NCBI GenBank assembly: GCA_030540405.1
Contig: JAUNWH010000006.1
Location: 20,065 to 84,064, forward strand
Length of the DNA stretch: 64,000 bases
Reading direction: 5' to 3'
Source: Spirochaetales bacterium
GTDB lineage: Bacteria; Spirochaetota; Spirochaetia; Treponematales; Treponemataceae
Positions 51,287 through 60,346 of the stretch are shown here, in pieces. A program made the position numbers and the translations under genes. How positions within the stretch are numbered: the first letter of the stretch is position 1; each line of letters opens with the position of its first letter. Under the pieces are notes generated by a model. The model saw only the letters and a list, made by a program, of their open reading frames with translations, did not search any database and was not told the origin of the DNA.

Positions 51287-53601
51287 CTACTTATCAAATA
51301 AAAACCGAATTTTCCATTTTAGACAAGGCATCGCCCGCGCTTTCTACGCTTGGCAAAAAAGGCCAGTGGCTTGAAAAAAATCTTTCCGCTCCACTGTTAG
51401 CCGCTGAAAAGCGTTTTACGGCATTTGAAACAGCAATGAAGCAGGCTGTTGTAGGCGGTTTTGGTGCAGTGGTAACAGCCGCAGCTGTTGCCGTAAAGTC
51501 TGCCATTCCTTTGGGCATGGAGCTTGAACAGAACTTGGGCGGTACAGAAGCGGTATTTGGTGAGTATGCAGAAAGCGTTCAGACACTTGCAGAGACCGCT
51601 TATAAAAATATGGGTCTTTCCGCTTCTGATTACATGGCAACTGCAAACAAAATGGGTTCTCTTTTCCAGGGGTCGGGCTTGGAGCAAGTGCGGGCAATGG
51701 AACTTTCCACACAAGCAATGCAAAGAGCCGCCGATGTCGCATCCGTAATGGGCATTGACACAAGCATGGCTATGGAATCTATAGCCGGAGCTGCGAAGGG
51801 CAATTTTACCATGATGGACAACCTGGGTGTTGCAATGAATGCCACAACTTTGTCTGCATACGCCCTTGAAAAAGGAATCAACTTTAAATGGAACACGGCA
51901 AGCAATGCCGAAAAAGCAGAACTTGCAATGCAGATGTTTTTTGAACGAACAGAACAATATGCCGGAAACTTCGCGAGAGAGGCGGACAGCACTCTTGCAG
52001 GTTCTTTTGGTCGTATGAAGACGAATATTCAAGACATTCTTGCAAAAATGGCACTTGGACAGGATATAAAGCCGTCTCTTGAAAACTTGCAAGAATCTGT
52101 GCTTGCCTTTGCTCACAACATTGTTCCGGCTGTTGTAGCTATTTTGAATCAACTTCCAGATCTTGTTTCGGGCGTGCTTTCCGCAATAGGCCCTGTTATA
52201 GAACAGGCTTTGGGCGACATAAGAAGCCCCTTCGGAGAAATACTTATTGCGGGCTTGAAAGTCATCAAGATGATTTGGGATTTGAAAGTTCCTATCCTTA
52301 CCATTGGCGGGTTATTTATGGCGTGGCACGGCATTGTGGATGTTATTTTTATGATAACAAAAGCAATGAAAGTGTGGGAAATAGGCACAAGAGTTCTTGA
52401 AGGCATACAAGCCGCACACAATGCGGTCTTATGGGGAACTACAGTTGCCATTGAAGCGCAGGGTGGCGCGGCTGTTGCGGCTGGAATAGGAATGAAATTA
52501 TATGCAGTCGGTGCAGGAATTGCATCAGCTGCAACATCAGCATTTTCTACTGCGATGGGATTCTTGAATGCTGTGTTTGTCGCTTCCCCTATAGGCTGGA
52601 TTGTCTTAGCGATTGTCGCCGCAATCGGCTTGCTTGTGGGAATTATTGTTATCTGCGTCAAGCACTGGGATTCCATAAGCGCAGCGTTAAAAAGATTCGG
52701 TGAAGCCGCATTGAATATTCTTTCTACAGTCTGGAACGCGATAACAGGATTCTTTAGCAGGATTCCGCAATTTCTTTCCGATGTATGGAATGCAATAACT
52801 GGATTTTTTACAAATATGTATCATGCGGTTATGAAATTCTTGTTCGGAGATAATGCCGCCGCTATGGAAGAATTCGTAGCGCAAATGATTGAAAAAATCG
52901 GGGCTTTTTTTGCCGGAATTTGGGAAAGCATAACTTCTTTCTTTAGTGGCTTATGGGAAAGTTTAAGCGCATTTTTTGTAATGGTCGGTGAAGGAATAGC
53001 AGGCTTTTTCACCGGAATCTGGGAAAAAATAACAGGCGCGTTTACGGCTGTAATAGAATCAATCGGAGCTTTTTTTTGCACTATCTGGGAGAAGGTGACG
53101 GGATTTTTTGCAATGATAGGCGCAACTGTAGCGGGCTGGGTTGAATCTCTTAAAGCAAACTTGCAGCCACTTTTTGATTTTATAAGCGGACTTTTTGGCG
53201 GGATAGCGAATCTTTGGCAAGGGCTTGTTTCCGTATTCCAGTCAGAAGGGCTTATAGGAGTTTTCAAAAGAATCGGTTCTGCAATTCTTGGATTTGTGCT
53301 TACACCGATTGAAGCAGTTTTAAGGGCTTTAGACTGGGTTCCTGGCATTGGCGACACAATGGGAAGCTGGGCGGACAAAATCGCAGAGATGAAAAGCGGA
53401 TTTGATGCAAACGCAAGTTTTACGGAAAATCAAAACTTGCAGATTTCGCCAACAAAGACCGCCGCCGTTGCAAGCTCTTATTCACGGCAAGAAAACTTCT
53501 CCAATGTGAACATCAGTCTTGCAGAGCAACTGAAATCTGATAATTACGGCATGGTGGCCCCCGGTGTTACAGTCGCAAGGACTGCAAGCGGTTCTTTCTA
53601 A
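51280..53601 (+). CDS. Tail tape-measure protein
   Basis: 773 aa, the longest phage gene. The N-terminal part (YQIKTEFSILDKASPAL; FGEYAESVQTLAETAYKNMG) is the tape-measure domain. Central hydrophobic helices and a run of repeated aromatic units (FFAGIWESITSFFSGLWESL, FFTGIWEKITGAF, FFCTIWEKVTGFF) follow at about 540-620. It sets tail length and passes DNA. No clear ribosome site precedes the ATG. Confidence 0.9.
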   Translation: MSTTYQIKTEFSILDKASPALSTLGKKGQWLEKNLSAPLLAAEKRFTAFETAMKQAVVGGFGAVVTAAAVAVKSAIPLGMELEQNLGGTEAVFGEYAESVQTLAETAYKNMGLSASDYMATANKMGSLFQGSGLEQVRAMELSTQAMQRAADVASVMGIDTSMAMESIAGAAKGNFTMMDNLGVAMNATTLSAYALEKGINFKWNTASNAEKAELAMQMFFERTEQYAGNFAREADSTLAGSFGRMKTNIQDILAKMALGQDIKPSLENLQESVLAFAHNIVPAVVAILNQLPDLVSGVLSAIGPVIEQALGDIRSPFGEILIAGLKVIKMIWDLKVPILTIGGLFMAWHGIVDVIFMITKAMKVWEIGTRVLEGIQAAHNAVLWGTTVAIEAQGGAAVAAGIGMKLYAVGAGIASAATSAFSTAMGFLNAVFVASPIGWIVLAIVAAIGLLVGIIVICVKHWDSISAALKRFGEAALNILSTVWNAITGFFSRIPQFLSDVWNAITGFFTNMYHAVMKFLFGDNAAAMEEFVAQMIEKIGAFFAGIWESITSFFSGLWESLSAFFVMVGEGIAGFFTGIWEKITGAFTAVIESIGAFFCTIWEKVTGFFAMIGATVAGWVESLKANLQPLFDFISGLFGGIANLWQGLVSVFQSEGLIGVFKRIGSAILGFVLTPIEAVLRALDWVPGIGDTMGSWADKIAEMKSGFDANASFTENQNLQISPTKTAAVASSYSRQENFSNVNISLAEQLKSDNYGMVAPGVTVARTASGSF

Positions 53602-53603
53602 AT

Positions 53604-53637
53604 CGGTATAGCGAGTTTATACAAGCGCAAATATCAT
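53604..53637 (+). promoter_or_regulatory. Phage promoter motif, copy 5 (before the gpN-like gene)
   Basis: CGGTATAGCGAGTTT (53604-53618), then TATCAT (53632-53637) 17 bp after GCGA, and the ATG 6 bp further at 53644. It starts 3 bp after the tape-measure stop. Confidence 0.68.
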
Positions 53638-53643
53638 TGAAGC

Positions 53644-54993
53644 ATGGCTTGGAACGATGAAATTCAAGAAGCAGCGTATAACTCACCTAGCGGAAAGCGG
53701 CAGACTTTCATTTATGAGAATGTCAGCCGCGAAACTGATTTAAAAACAGCATCCTTTGTATTCCCGGAACTTGACGGGGCTTTAATCCAGTCTTTAGGAC
53801 TTGGCGGCAGAACTTTTCCTTTAAAATGTATTTTTTCGGGTGCAAGTTGTAATAAGGAAGCAGACAGTTTTGAAAAACTTTTAAGCGAGCGCGGACACGG
53901 AATTCTTGAGCATCCTGTATATGGCAAAATAAACGTTGTTCCGACCGGGAAGATCAAGCGGACGGACAACATTTTAGACGGCGCGAACGAAAGCTGTGTT
54001 GAAGTTACTTTTTCCGAAACTCTTGTGGACAAAGAAGAACCTTCAAGCGAGGTTGCAACGGCGGACAAACTGGATGCCGCAATGGACGAATACGAAAATT
54101 CCGCCGCCGCTGATTTTGCAGGCAACATTTATACAGATTCGATTGAAGACAAAATGCAGCTTCGAGCCGCAATGAAGTCTAATGCTAATTCAACTTTTAA
54201 GGGCGTAGAAAAGATGATTAAAGCTGCGCCAAAAAACAAGAAAAGGGCAAATCTTTTTCAATGGTACGATTCTGCCAAACGGTTTATAAACAGCATAATC
54301 GACAATGTAGACAAAATCGGAACTTTTGCAAATGAAGTGGCAACAACTACGATTAAGATGATTAGGCTGCCTTCACAAATCACGTCAGATGCGTTTTCAA
54401 AGCTTGCTGGCTATCAGTTTATGATTAGAGACATTGCAAACAATGTAAAGGCAGACCCATTCGGAACCAAAGCCGTTACAAATCAATGGGCTGCCGCTAC
54501 GCTTGCATGGGGGAGCATGATAGCGGCTTTAAGCTACGGAGTGGCAAAGACAGCGGCTGAACAAAACTCAAGCCAACCAGAAGAATCAAGCAGTTCAACA
54601 GAGGGGGATTCAGACAGTGATATAAACTGCGGATTTGCGAGCCGTTCGGACGTACTGGAGACCGCAGCACAGATTGCGGCAAGTTTTGCAGAGTACAGCG
54701 CATATATTGATTCACAGAACAAGAAAAACGCTTTTGTTGACACTGGTGAAACTTACGAAAAACTTTTGAATGTTGTTACTTATTCCTTACGGTCTCTTGA
54801 AGAAACTTCTTTTAATCTGCCTGTAACGCGAATAATAACGCTTGACCGCGACAGACAGCTTTTTGAGCTTTTGGCAGAGCTTTACGGAAAGGACGGATTC
54901 AACAAGCAGGATCAGTTCATAAATGACAACAAACTTACAGCTGATGAGATTGTCTTAATTCCTATGGGTCGCAAGGTGCGCTATTATGCCTAA
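53644..54993 (+). CDS. Mu gpN-like DNA circularisation / baseplate protein
   Basis: 449 aa. The N-terminus (WNDEIQEAAYNSPSGKRQTF, then GLGGRTFPLKCIFSG and GHGILEHPVYGKINVVP) matches the DNA-circulation N-terminal domain of Mu gpN. The middle is helical; the C-terminus ends in a hub-binding-like segment. It connects tail tube and hub. It overlaps the next gene by 8 bp. Confidence 0.82.
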   Translation: MAWNDEIQEAAYNSPSGKRQTFIYENVSRETDLKTASFVFPELDGALIQSLGLGGRTFPLKCIFSGASCNKEADSFEKLLSERGHGILEHPVYGKINVVPTGKIKRTDNILDGANESCVEVTFSETLVDKEEPSSEVATADKLDAAMDEYENSAAADFAGNIYTDSIEDKMQLRAAMKSNANSTFKGVEKMIKAAPKNKKRANLFQWYDSAKRFINSIIDNVDKIGTFANEVATTTIKMIRLPSQITSDAFSKLAGYQFMIRDIANNVKADPFGTKAVTNQWAAATLAWGSMIAALSYGVAKTAAEQNSSQPEESSSSTEGDSDSDINCGFASRSDVLETAAQIAASFAEYSAYIDSQNKKNAFVDTGETYEKLLNVVTYSLRSLEETSFNLPVTRIITLDRDRQLFELLAELYGKDGFNKQDQFINDNKLTADEIVLIPMGRKVRYYA

Positions 54994-56275
54994 AGTTCAT
55001 ACTGTTGCAAGCGGCGACCTGCTTTGGAAAATCAGCGTTAAATACTATGGGATTCCTGGAAAGTGGACGGATATTGTAAAGGCAAATCCGCAGCTTAAAG
55101 GACGCAAAACAGCTTCGGATGGTTCGCCAGTCATCCGCATTGGTGACAATCTGATTATTCCAGATACACTGGAACAAAAAGAAAAGAAAGCCCCTATACA
55201 GACAAAACAGACTATTGTTCTTGATGAAAATGCAAAAAAAGACCTTGCGCTTTATTGCGATGGAAAGAAATTCACAGGTTTTACAGGGTACACGGTTGTT
55301 TGTTCAGTCGATACTTTTGACGCTTTTTCTTTTTCTTCGGTGTGGGATTCCGGCAAAAAAGAATTGCGGGATTTATTCAGACCGTTTACTTACAAGGAAT
55401 GTGAAGTTTACTTTGACGGCGATTTGATTTTTAAGGGTCGGCTTTTACCAGCAGTGCCGAACGTTTCGCCGGATTCAAAGACAATAACCGTGCAGGGCTA
55501 TCCGCTTTGCGCAGTTTTGAATGATTCTACATTGCCAGATTCTCTTTACCCGCCGGAATACAACGATTTGGATTTAAAGCAGATAGCAGAAAATATTGCC
55601 GATGCATTCAGCGTAAATGTACAGACTAAAGTTGATGTAGGAGACAGTTTCAAAAGCGTTGAGATTGCGCCGGAAGACAAGATTCTGAATTTTCTTAAAA
55701 AACTTGCAGAGCAAAGGGGCGTTTTTCTTTCCAATGCACAGGACGGTTCTTTGCTTATCTGGAAGCCGGAAGTTGAGGAAGTGAGCGCAACTTTTAAGGA
55801 AGGCGAACAGCCTTTTATTTCATGTGTTCCAACTTTAGACGGGCAGAAAATGTTCAGCCATGTTACAGGATTTACAAAAGTTGATACGGATAATGATTCG
55901 GAAAAATACACATTTGAAAACGACTATCTGATTAAGCACGGCGTTTTGCGCTGCTATTCAAAAGTTATGCAGGACGTGGATTCAGCAGGGCTTGAAAATG
56001 CGGTCAAAGCAATGGCCGGGCGTATGTTTGCCAGCGCGGTTAAATACACGCTTACTGTTGCAGGCCACAGGGATAAAAACGGCAAGCTGTACCGCAAAAA
56101 CATGATGGTCAGTGTTCTTGCGCCGGATGCTGAAATCTACAAGGAAACAAAGCTGCAGGTTGATGAAGTGCAGCTGAAAAGAAGCGAGAGCGAGGGAGAG
56201 CAGACTGTTTTTTCTTTGGTTTTGCCTGGAGCGCGGACAGGTGAATTAGGCGGGAGCTTTGCATGGGAAGAATAG
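54986..56275 (+). CDS. Baseplate hub protein (Mu gpP-like) with N-terminal LysM domain
   Basis: 429 aa. Residues 1-60 are a LysM-type fold (HTVASGDLLWKISVKYYG to IRIGDNLIIPDTL). The rest is a Mu gpP/gp44-type hub (LALYCDGKKFTGFTGYTVVC, AVLNDSTLPDSLYPPEYNDL, FLKKLAEQRGVFLSNAQDGS). In other phages LysM sits in a separate small tail protein, so this is a fusion of two baseplate parts. Overlaps both neighbours. Confidence 0.82.
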   Translation: MPKVHTVASGDLLWKISVKYYGIPGKWTDIVKANPQLKGRKTASDGSPVIRIGDNLIIPDTLEQKEKKAPIQTKQTIVLDENAKKDLALYCDGKKFTGFTGYTVVCSVDTFDAFSFSSVWDSGKKELRDLFRPFTYKECEVYFDGDLIFKGRLLPAVPNVSPDSKTITVQGYPLCAVLNDSTLPDSLYPPEYNDLDLKQIAENIADAFSVNVQTKVDVGDSFKSVEIAPEDKILNFLKKLAEQRGVFLSNAQDGSLLIWKPEVEEVSATFKEGEQPFISCVPTLDGQKMFSHVTGFTKVDTDNDSEKYTFENDYLIKHGVLRCYSKVMQDVDSAGLENAVKAMAGRMFASAVKYTLTVAGHRDKNGKLYRKNMMVSVLAPDAEIYKETKLQVDEVQLKRSESEGEQTVFSLVLPGARTGELGGSFAWEE

Positions 56276-56805
56276 GAAAACATTTAAAGGCTGAAATAGA
56301 AGATTACATTGAACAGGTGATTGAAACACGCTTGAACTACAAACAAACCGCTTTTACCTTTGCCCCTAGCGGTGATGATTCGCCGCCGATTAAAGACGAC
56401 AGAATTATTCTTGTAAGCATAGACGGAAATGGAAAGTTTGCCGCCGTTGGCGTTTTGACAGCTTCGCAAGGCGCAAAGCCAGGGGAAAAGATTTTATATT
56501 CACGCAACGAAGACGGCGAAGTACAGGCGGTTTTGTCGCTTTTGAATGACGGCAAAGTAAAACTTGAAACGCCGGAAGAAGTGAGCCTTGCAGCCGAAAA
56601 AGACTTGAAGGCTGAAAGCAAGGCGAATGTTGAGGTTACGACAGCGCAGAAAATGACACTGAAAGCACAGGAAACGGAGCTTACAGGCGGGATACTTAAA
56701 TGCAAGGGAACTGCATCGCCTAACGGACAAGGCCCTTTCTGTGCAATTCCAGTCTGCCCTTTTTCTGGTGCGCTGCAGTGCGGTTCAGAAGTCAGCGGAA
56801 CATAG
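56263..56805 (+). CDS. Baseplate spike/assembly protein (Mu gp45-like)
   Basis: 180 aa. A beta-rich middle (FAAVGVLTASQGAKPGEKIL) and a repetitive beta-helix-like C-terminus (EEVSLAAEKDLKAESKANVE) match the trimeric spike gp45 of Mu. It overlaps the hub gene by 13 bp. Confidence 0.75.
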   Translation: MGRIGKHLKAEIEDYIEQVIETRLNYKQTAFTFAPSGDDSPPIKDDRIILVSIDGNGKFAAVGVLTASQGAKPGEKILYSRNEDGEVQAVLSLLNDGKVKLETPEEVSLAAEKDLKAESKANVEVTTAQKMTLKAQETELTGGILKCKGTASPNGQGPFCAIPVCPFSGALQCGSEVSGT

Positions 56806-56814
56806 GGGGATTTT

Positions 56815-57048
56815 GTGGCATTAGACGGAAACAAAACAGGAAGCGCGGTTTACAAGTTGATAAAGACAACGAAAGTTTCGGACGAAGCAAGCTGTGAAAA
56901 ATTGTGGCAGAAAATTGTAACAAAGATTTTTGATGACATAAAAAGCGATGCGGAAATAACAATTCCTAGCGGACAAGTTGTTATTGCTGTTGTAGGGCAA
57001 GCAACGGGAACAAAGAACCCGTCGCCTATTCAAAGCGAGATAGAATAA
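56815..57048 (+). CDS. Small baseplate-region protein
   Basis: 77 aa, with GTG start at 56815 behind AGGGGG. The segment ITIPSGQVVIAVVGQATGTK ends in a short beta part. Its stop directly abuts the gp46-like gene. Not matched to a Mu gene. Confidence 0.55.
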   Translation: MALDGNKTGSAVYKLIKTTKVSDEASCEKLWQKIVTKIFDDIKSDAEITIPSGQVVIAVVGQATGTKNPSPIQSEIE

Positions 57049-57513
57049 ATGGATTTGAGCAAAACAGAGTTTGCCGGAGATGTACTTTTAAGCGGTGCGG
57101 ATGGCATAGGAAACATTGTTATTGAAGATGAACTTGTTAAAGACTGCCGTAATTTTTCTACGGCTGTTTATTTGTCTTTATTTGGCGGAAACGCAAGAGA
57201 CAGCGCAGGGCGTGAAAATGAAACATGGTGGGGCAATCTTATTCCAGGAACAAAGAAAAATGAAAAGCTGGTTTCTTCTTTTTATGCGATTGTAAACGGC
57301 TTGCCGCTCAATTCAAACAACATAAAAAAGGCGGTAGCAGCTGCAAAAGATGATTTAGGTTGGATGCTTGAAGAAGGAATTGCAGATGAAATTGAGACTG
57401 CAATTTTTGCAACAAACGCAAAAAAAGTGGAACTTACCGTTCATATAACAAAGAACGGAGCGGATATTTTGAAAGATACATACGGCTTTCAATGGCAGGG
57501 TACTTTACAGTAG
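57049..57513 (+). CDS. Baseplate wedge protein (Mu gp46-like)
   Basis: 154 aa. The segments VYLSLFGGNARDSAGRENET and WWGNLIPGTKKNEKLVS are typical of gp46/W-type wedge proteins. It starts one base after the previous stop and lies before the gp47-like gene, the Mu order. Confidence 0.82.
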   Translation: MDLSKTEFAGDVLLSGADGIGNIVIEDELVKDCRNFSTAVYLSLFGGNARDSAGRENETWWGNLIPGTKKNEKLVSSFYAIVNGLPLNSNNIKKAVAAAKDDLGWMLEEGIADEIETAIFATNAKKVELTVHITKNGADILKDTYGFQWQGTLQ

Positions 57514-57523
57514 GAGAAAATAG

Positions 57524-58747
57524 ATGGCATACGAGAATAAAACCGTTGATTATGTTTATAACCTTATACTTACTTCCATGCAGGAAAAGTTTAACAACAG
57601 GTTGCGGCTTTTGCCGAAGGCTTTTTTAATTGTGCTTGCAAAGGTTCTGGCGGCTATTTACATCATTCCGTTCAAGCTGTGTGGCTGGTTCCTGCTCCAG
57701 ATTTTCCCGGACACGGCAAGCTATAACAAAGTGAATGTCTTAGGACATACAATCAGACCGCTTGTTAAACTTGGCGACCAGTTCGGCGTGCAAAGACCTA
57801 TGGAAGGCAAGGCATGGCAGGGAGTTATAATTGTCAGAAGGCTTGCCGAAAACAAGGTTATTGCGCTTGGTACTCAATTAAAAAGCGATATTACAGGGTT
57901 TATTTATTGCGTTTCCGAAAGCGTGGAACTTGACGAAGATGAAAAGCGTGTTGAAGTTTATTGCACTGAAAGCGGTATTGACGGAAACCTTGCGGACGGC
58001 GACATTTTAACTTTTGTAAATCCTATTGATTTTGCAGAGAAAAACGCAACAGTTGCAGAAACTACAGTAACAGGCACGTATGACGAAACGGAAGAGAGTT
58101 ACCGCCGCCGTGTTGTAAACCGTTACAGTACACAGCCGCAGGGCGGAGCTTTGGCAGATTACAGAATCTGGGCTTATGATGTGGCGGGAGTTTTACAAAC
58201 TTATCCGTACAATGACGAAAACTCACCGGGCGGCGTAATTATTTATGTTGCCGGAACTACAGATTTATACCCTACGCGCGTGCCAGATTCTGCGCTTTTA
58301 ATTGCGGTTGGCAAAGCGTGTACTTACGACCCGGACACTGGAGCTGCCAACAGAAAGCCGTTGACAGCAATTCTAGATCCGCAAGGAAACGAAACATACC
58401 CAAATGTAAGGCCTGTGCGAATTACTCGTTTCAATGTGTACATAACAGGTTTTACAGGAGCGACAAGCGAAGATTTTGGCGAATCACTGAAACCAGAACT
58501 GGAGACTTATTTCAACAACAGAGAGCCGTATATAAGAGGTTTAAGCAACGATAACAACCGCACAGATTCTATTCTGCGCAACTCTCTTATCGCAACTGCC
58601 AACAGCATTGCTTTAAGTATAAAAGCAACTTTTGACACTGTAACAATGAATACCAACGGCCCTGTAATAGCTGAATACACACTTGGAAAAGGTGAACTTG
58701 CAGCATTAGGCGACCTTTATATTAACGGGGTGATTTATGAGGGCTAG
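57524..58747 (+). CDS. Baseplate wedge protein J (Mu gp47-like)
   Basis: 407 aa. The segments RPMEGKAWQGVIIVRRLAEN, ETEESYRRRVVNRYSTQPQG and GALADYRIWAYDVAGVLQTY are the baseplate J signature. GGAG precedes the ATG. It forms the baseplate ring that triggers contraction. Overlaps the next gene by 11 bp. Confidence 0.88.
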   Translation: MAYENKTVDYVYNLILTSMQEKFNNRLRLLPKAFLIVLAKVLAAIYIIPFKLCGWFLLQIFPDTASYNKVNVLGHTIRPLVKLGDQFGVQRPMEGKAWQGVIIVRRLAENKVIALGTQLKSDITGFIYCVSESVELDEDEKRVEVYCTESGIDGNLADGDILTFVNPIDFAEKNATVAETTVTGTYDETEESYRRRVVNRYSTQPQGGALADYRIWAYDVAGVLQTYPYNDENSPGGVIIYVAGTTDLYPTRVPDSALLIAVGKACTYDPDTGAANRKPLTAILDPQGNETYPNVRPVRITRFNVYITGFTGATSEDFGESLKPELETYFNNREPYIRGLSNDNNRTDSILRNSLIATANSIALSIKATFDTVTMNTNGPVIAEYTLGKGELAALGDLYINGVIYEG

Positions 58748-59453
58748 TTTTTTAGATGCGATTAAACACCTTCTTCCTAGCGGCCCTGCATGGAACATCA
58801 CAAATAAAACCGATTTACGGCGATTGTTTGAAGCCATTGCGGTTTTGCCGGAAGAACTGCGCACAGAGATTGAAAATGTTTACATGGACTATTTTGCCGA
58901 TTCTACACGCGAACTGAAGAAATGGGAAGATGTTTTCACTGTAATTTTTACGAAAGCAGAATTAGAGCAGCGCAGGAAAGTTCTGTCTTTACTTTGGAGT
59001 ATGAACCAGGGCGGACAAAGCAAAGATTTTTTACAATCGGTTTTACAAGGAATTTTCCCGGAAATCATTGTAGAAGAAAATATCCCGTGCGCAAATCCTA
59101 GACAGGCAAACATTGCTTATTTTTGCGTTTGCGACAATTCGGTTATGGTTTGCGGAAACTCAAAAGCCTGCTGTGATTACCGCGAAGGCGATGAAACTTT
59201 TATTCCTACAATTTTGCGCAACGATACTGCAAGCCCGTATTCAATCCCGAATGACGCGGATTACTGGGCGTTCTGTTTTTATGTATGCAAAAGAGTTGTA
59301 AGAAATTCGCGCAATGAAATTCTTTATATCGAAAAGCTGCAAATTCCAATTCTTTATAAAAACTACATTGAATATCTGATTCTGCGCATTAAGCCTGTGC
59401 ATATTGTTGCGGTAATGGCCGTGGAATGGATAGAGGAGCAAAACAATGATTAA
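58737..59453 (+). CDS. Tail protein I-like (Mu gp48-like)
   Basis: 238 aa. The start FLDAIKHLLPSGPAWNITNK and EELRTEIENVYMDYFADSTR are characteristic of gp48/YmfQ-type proteins that attach fibres to the baseplate. Overlaps both neighbours. Confidence 0.82.
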   Translation: MRASFLDAIKHLLPSGPAWNITNKTDLRRLFEAIAVLPEELRTEIENVYMDYFADSTRELKKWEDVFTVIFTKAELEQRRKVLSLLWSMNQGGQSKDFLQSVLQGIFPEIIVEENIPCANPRQANIAYFCVCDNSVMVCGNSKACCDYREGDETFIPTILRNDTASPYSIPNDADYWAFCFYVCKRVVRNSRNEILYIEKLQIPILYKNYIEYLILRIKPVHIVAVMAVEWIEEQNND

Positions 59454-60027
59454 GATTGACGGCAACTACACAGACTTTAGGGATGACACCGACGAAAAAT
59501 ACCCTTATGGAAAAGCCGTTGCTGCAAGTACGCCAAACAGTACAGACGGTACACCGTGGCGCGTTATGCTGTTTAACGACTTGCACGGCGCGCGCCAGGC
59601 AATTTTTAAAAAGGCATTTGGCGGCACGGAACGCACGCCTTCCAATCAGCCGGATAATATCGAAAATTCAGACTTACTAGATGCACTTTTAAAAATCATT
59701 AGGGATGCTTTTTCTTCCAGGCTTTTTAGCGTGGAAATATCCGGCACAGATGCCGTTATTCCGTGGAACGACTTAAACATTGAATACGATGCGGGAAAAA
59801 CTTACGCCGCGATTGTTACACCAGCCGGAAACTATGAAGAGTTTTTGCCGTTTGGAACTGAATGCAAAGCAGACGGATTGCACATTTACCCCCGCCGTCT
59901 GATTAACGGAAAAGTTGTTCCTGGCACAAGACACAAAAAATGGGGAACAAGAAAGTGGGGAATCGGAAAGTGGAACGATTACGATTCAATGCGCGTAAAC
60001 TTGCAGTTTGCGGAAGTTGAATCATAA
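59446..60027 (+). CDS. Tail-fibre-region protein
   Basis: 193 aa. The N-terminus (NYTDFRDDTDEKYPYGKAVA) and the Trp/Lys-rich end (RHKKWGTRKWGIGKWNDYDS) have no motif I can name. Its place after gp48 is that of the Mu tail-fibre gene, so it may be the fibre shaft or an adaptor for the DGR target protein. Confidence 0.55.
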   Translation: MIKIDGNYTDFRDDTDEKYPYGKAVAASTPNSTDGTPWRVMLFNDLHGARQAIFKKAFGGTERTPSNQPDNIENSDLLDALLKIIRDAFSSRLFSVEISGTDAVIPWNDLNIEYDAGKTYAAIVTPAGNYEEFLPFGTECKADGLHIYPRRLINGKVVPGTRHKKWGTRKWGIGKWNDYDSMRVNLQFAEVES

Positions 60028-60067
60028 AAAAAATAAATTGCGGATTGCCGCAAAAAGGAGTTTAAGT

Positions 60068-60346
60068 ATGGTAGGAATACCGAAGTATTGCCAGACTAAA
60101 AAAGACTGGCAAAATGCTGTTGATTATGCGGTTAAGCATAATACGGGCAAAACAGAATTGTACAGTCGTTTGCAGCATTTGCGCGATGACCACTACATGA
60201 ATGTTTTGAAAGAAGAAAGCAAAGAAAAGCCTGTTGAAGAGCAGACCCCGGAAGACTACGAACCTGTAGACAATCCGGCTGCTGAAAAATACAGGATTGG
60301 AATTACAGACGAAGAAATTAAAAACATGATGGAGGCCCTTAAATGA
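60068..60346 (+). CDS. Small protein directly upstream of the DGR target
   Basis: 92 aa from the ATG at 60068 with AAAAAGGAG upstream. A basic helical half (KYCQTKKDWQNAVDYAVKHN) is followed by an acidic one. ATGA-coupled to the target gene. It could be a fibre assembly or attachment factor; nothing proves it. Confidence 0.6.
   Translation: MVGIPKYCQTKKDWQNAVDYAVKHNTGKTELYSRLQHLRDDHYMNVLKEESKEKPVEEQTPEDYEPVDNPAAEKYRIGITDEEIKNMMEALK

Noticed and set aside
51397..52152. 251-codon minus-strand frame opposite the tape measure
   Set aside because: Antisense shadow with skewed composition and no promoter or ribosome site, unlike the gene at 51251.
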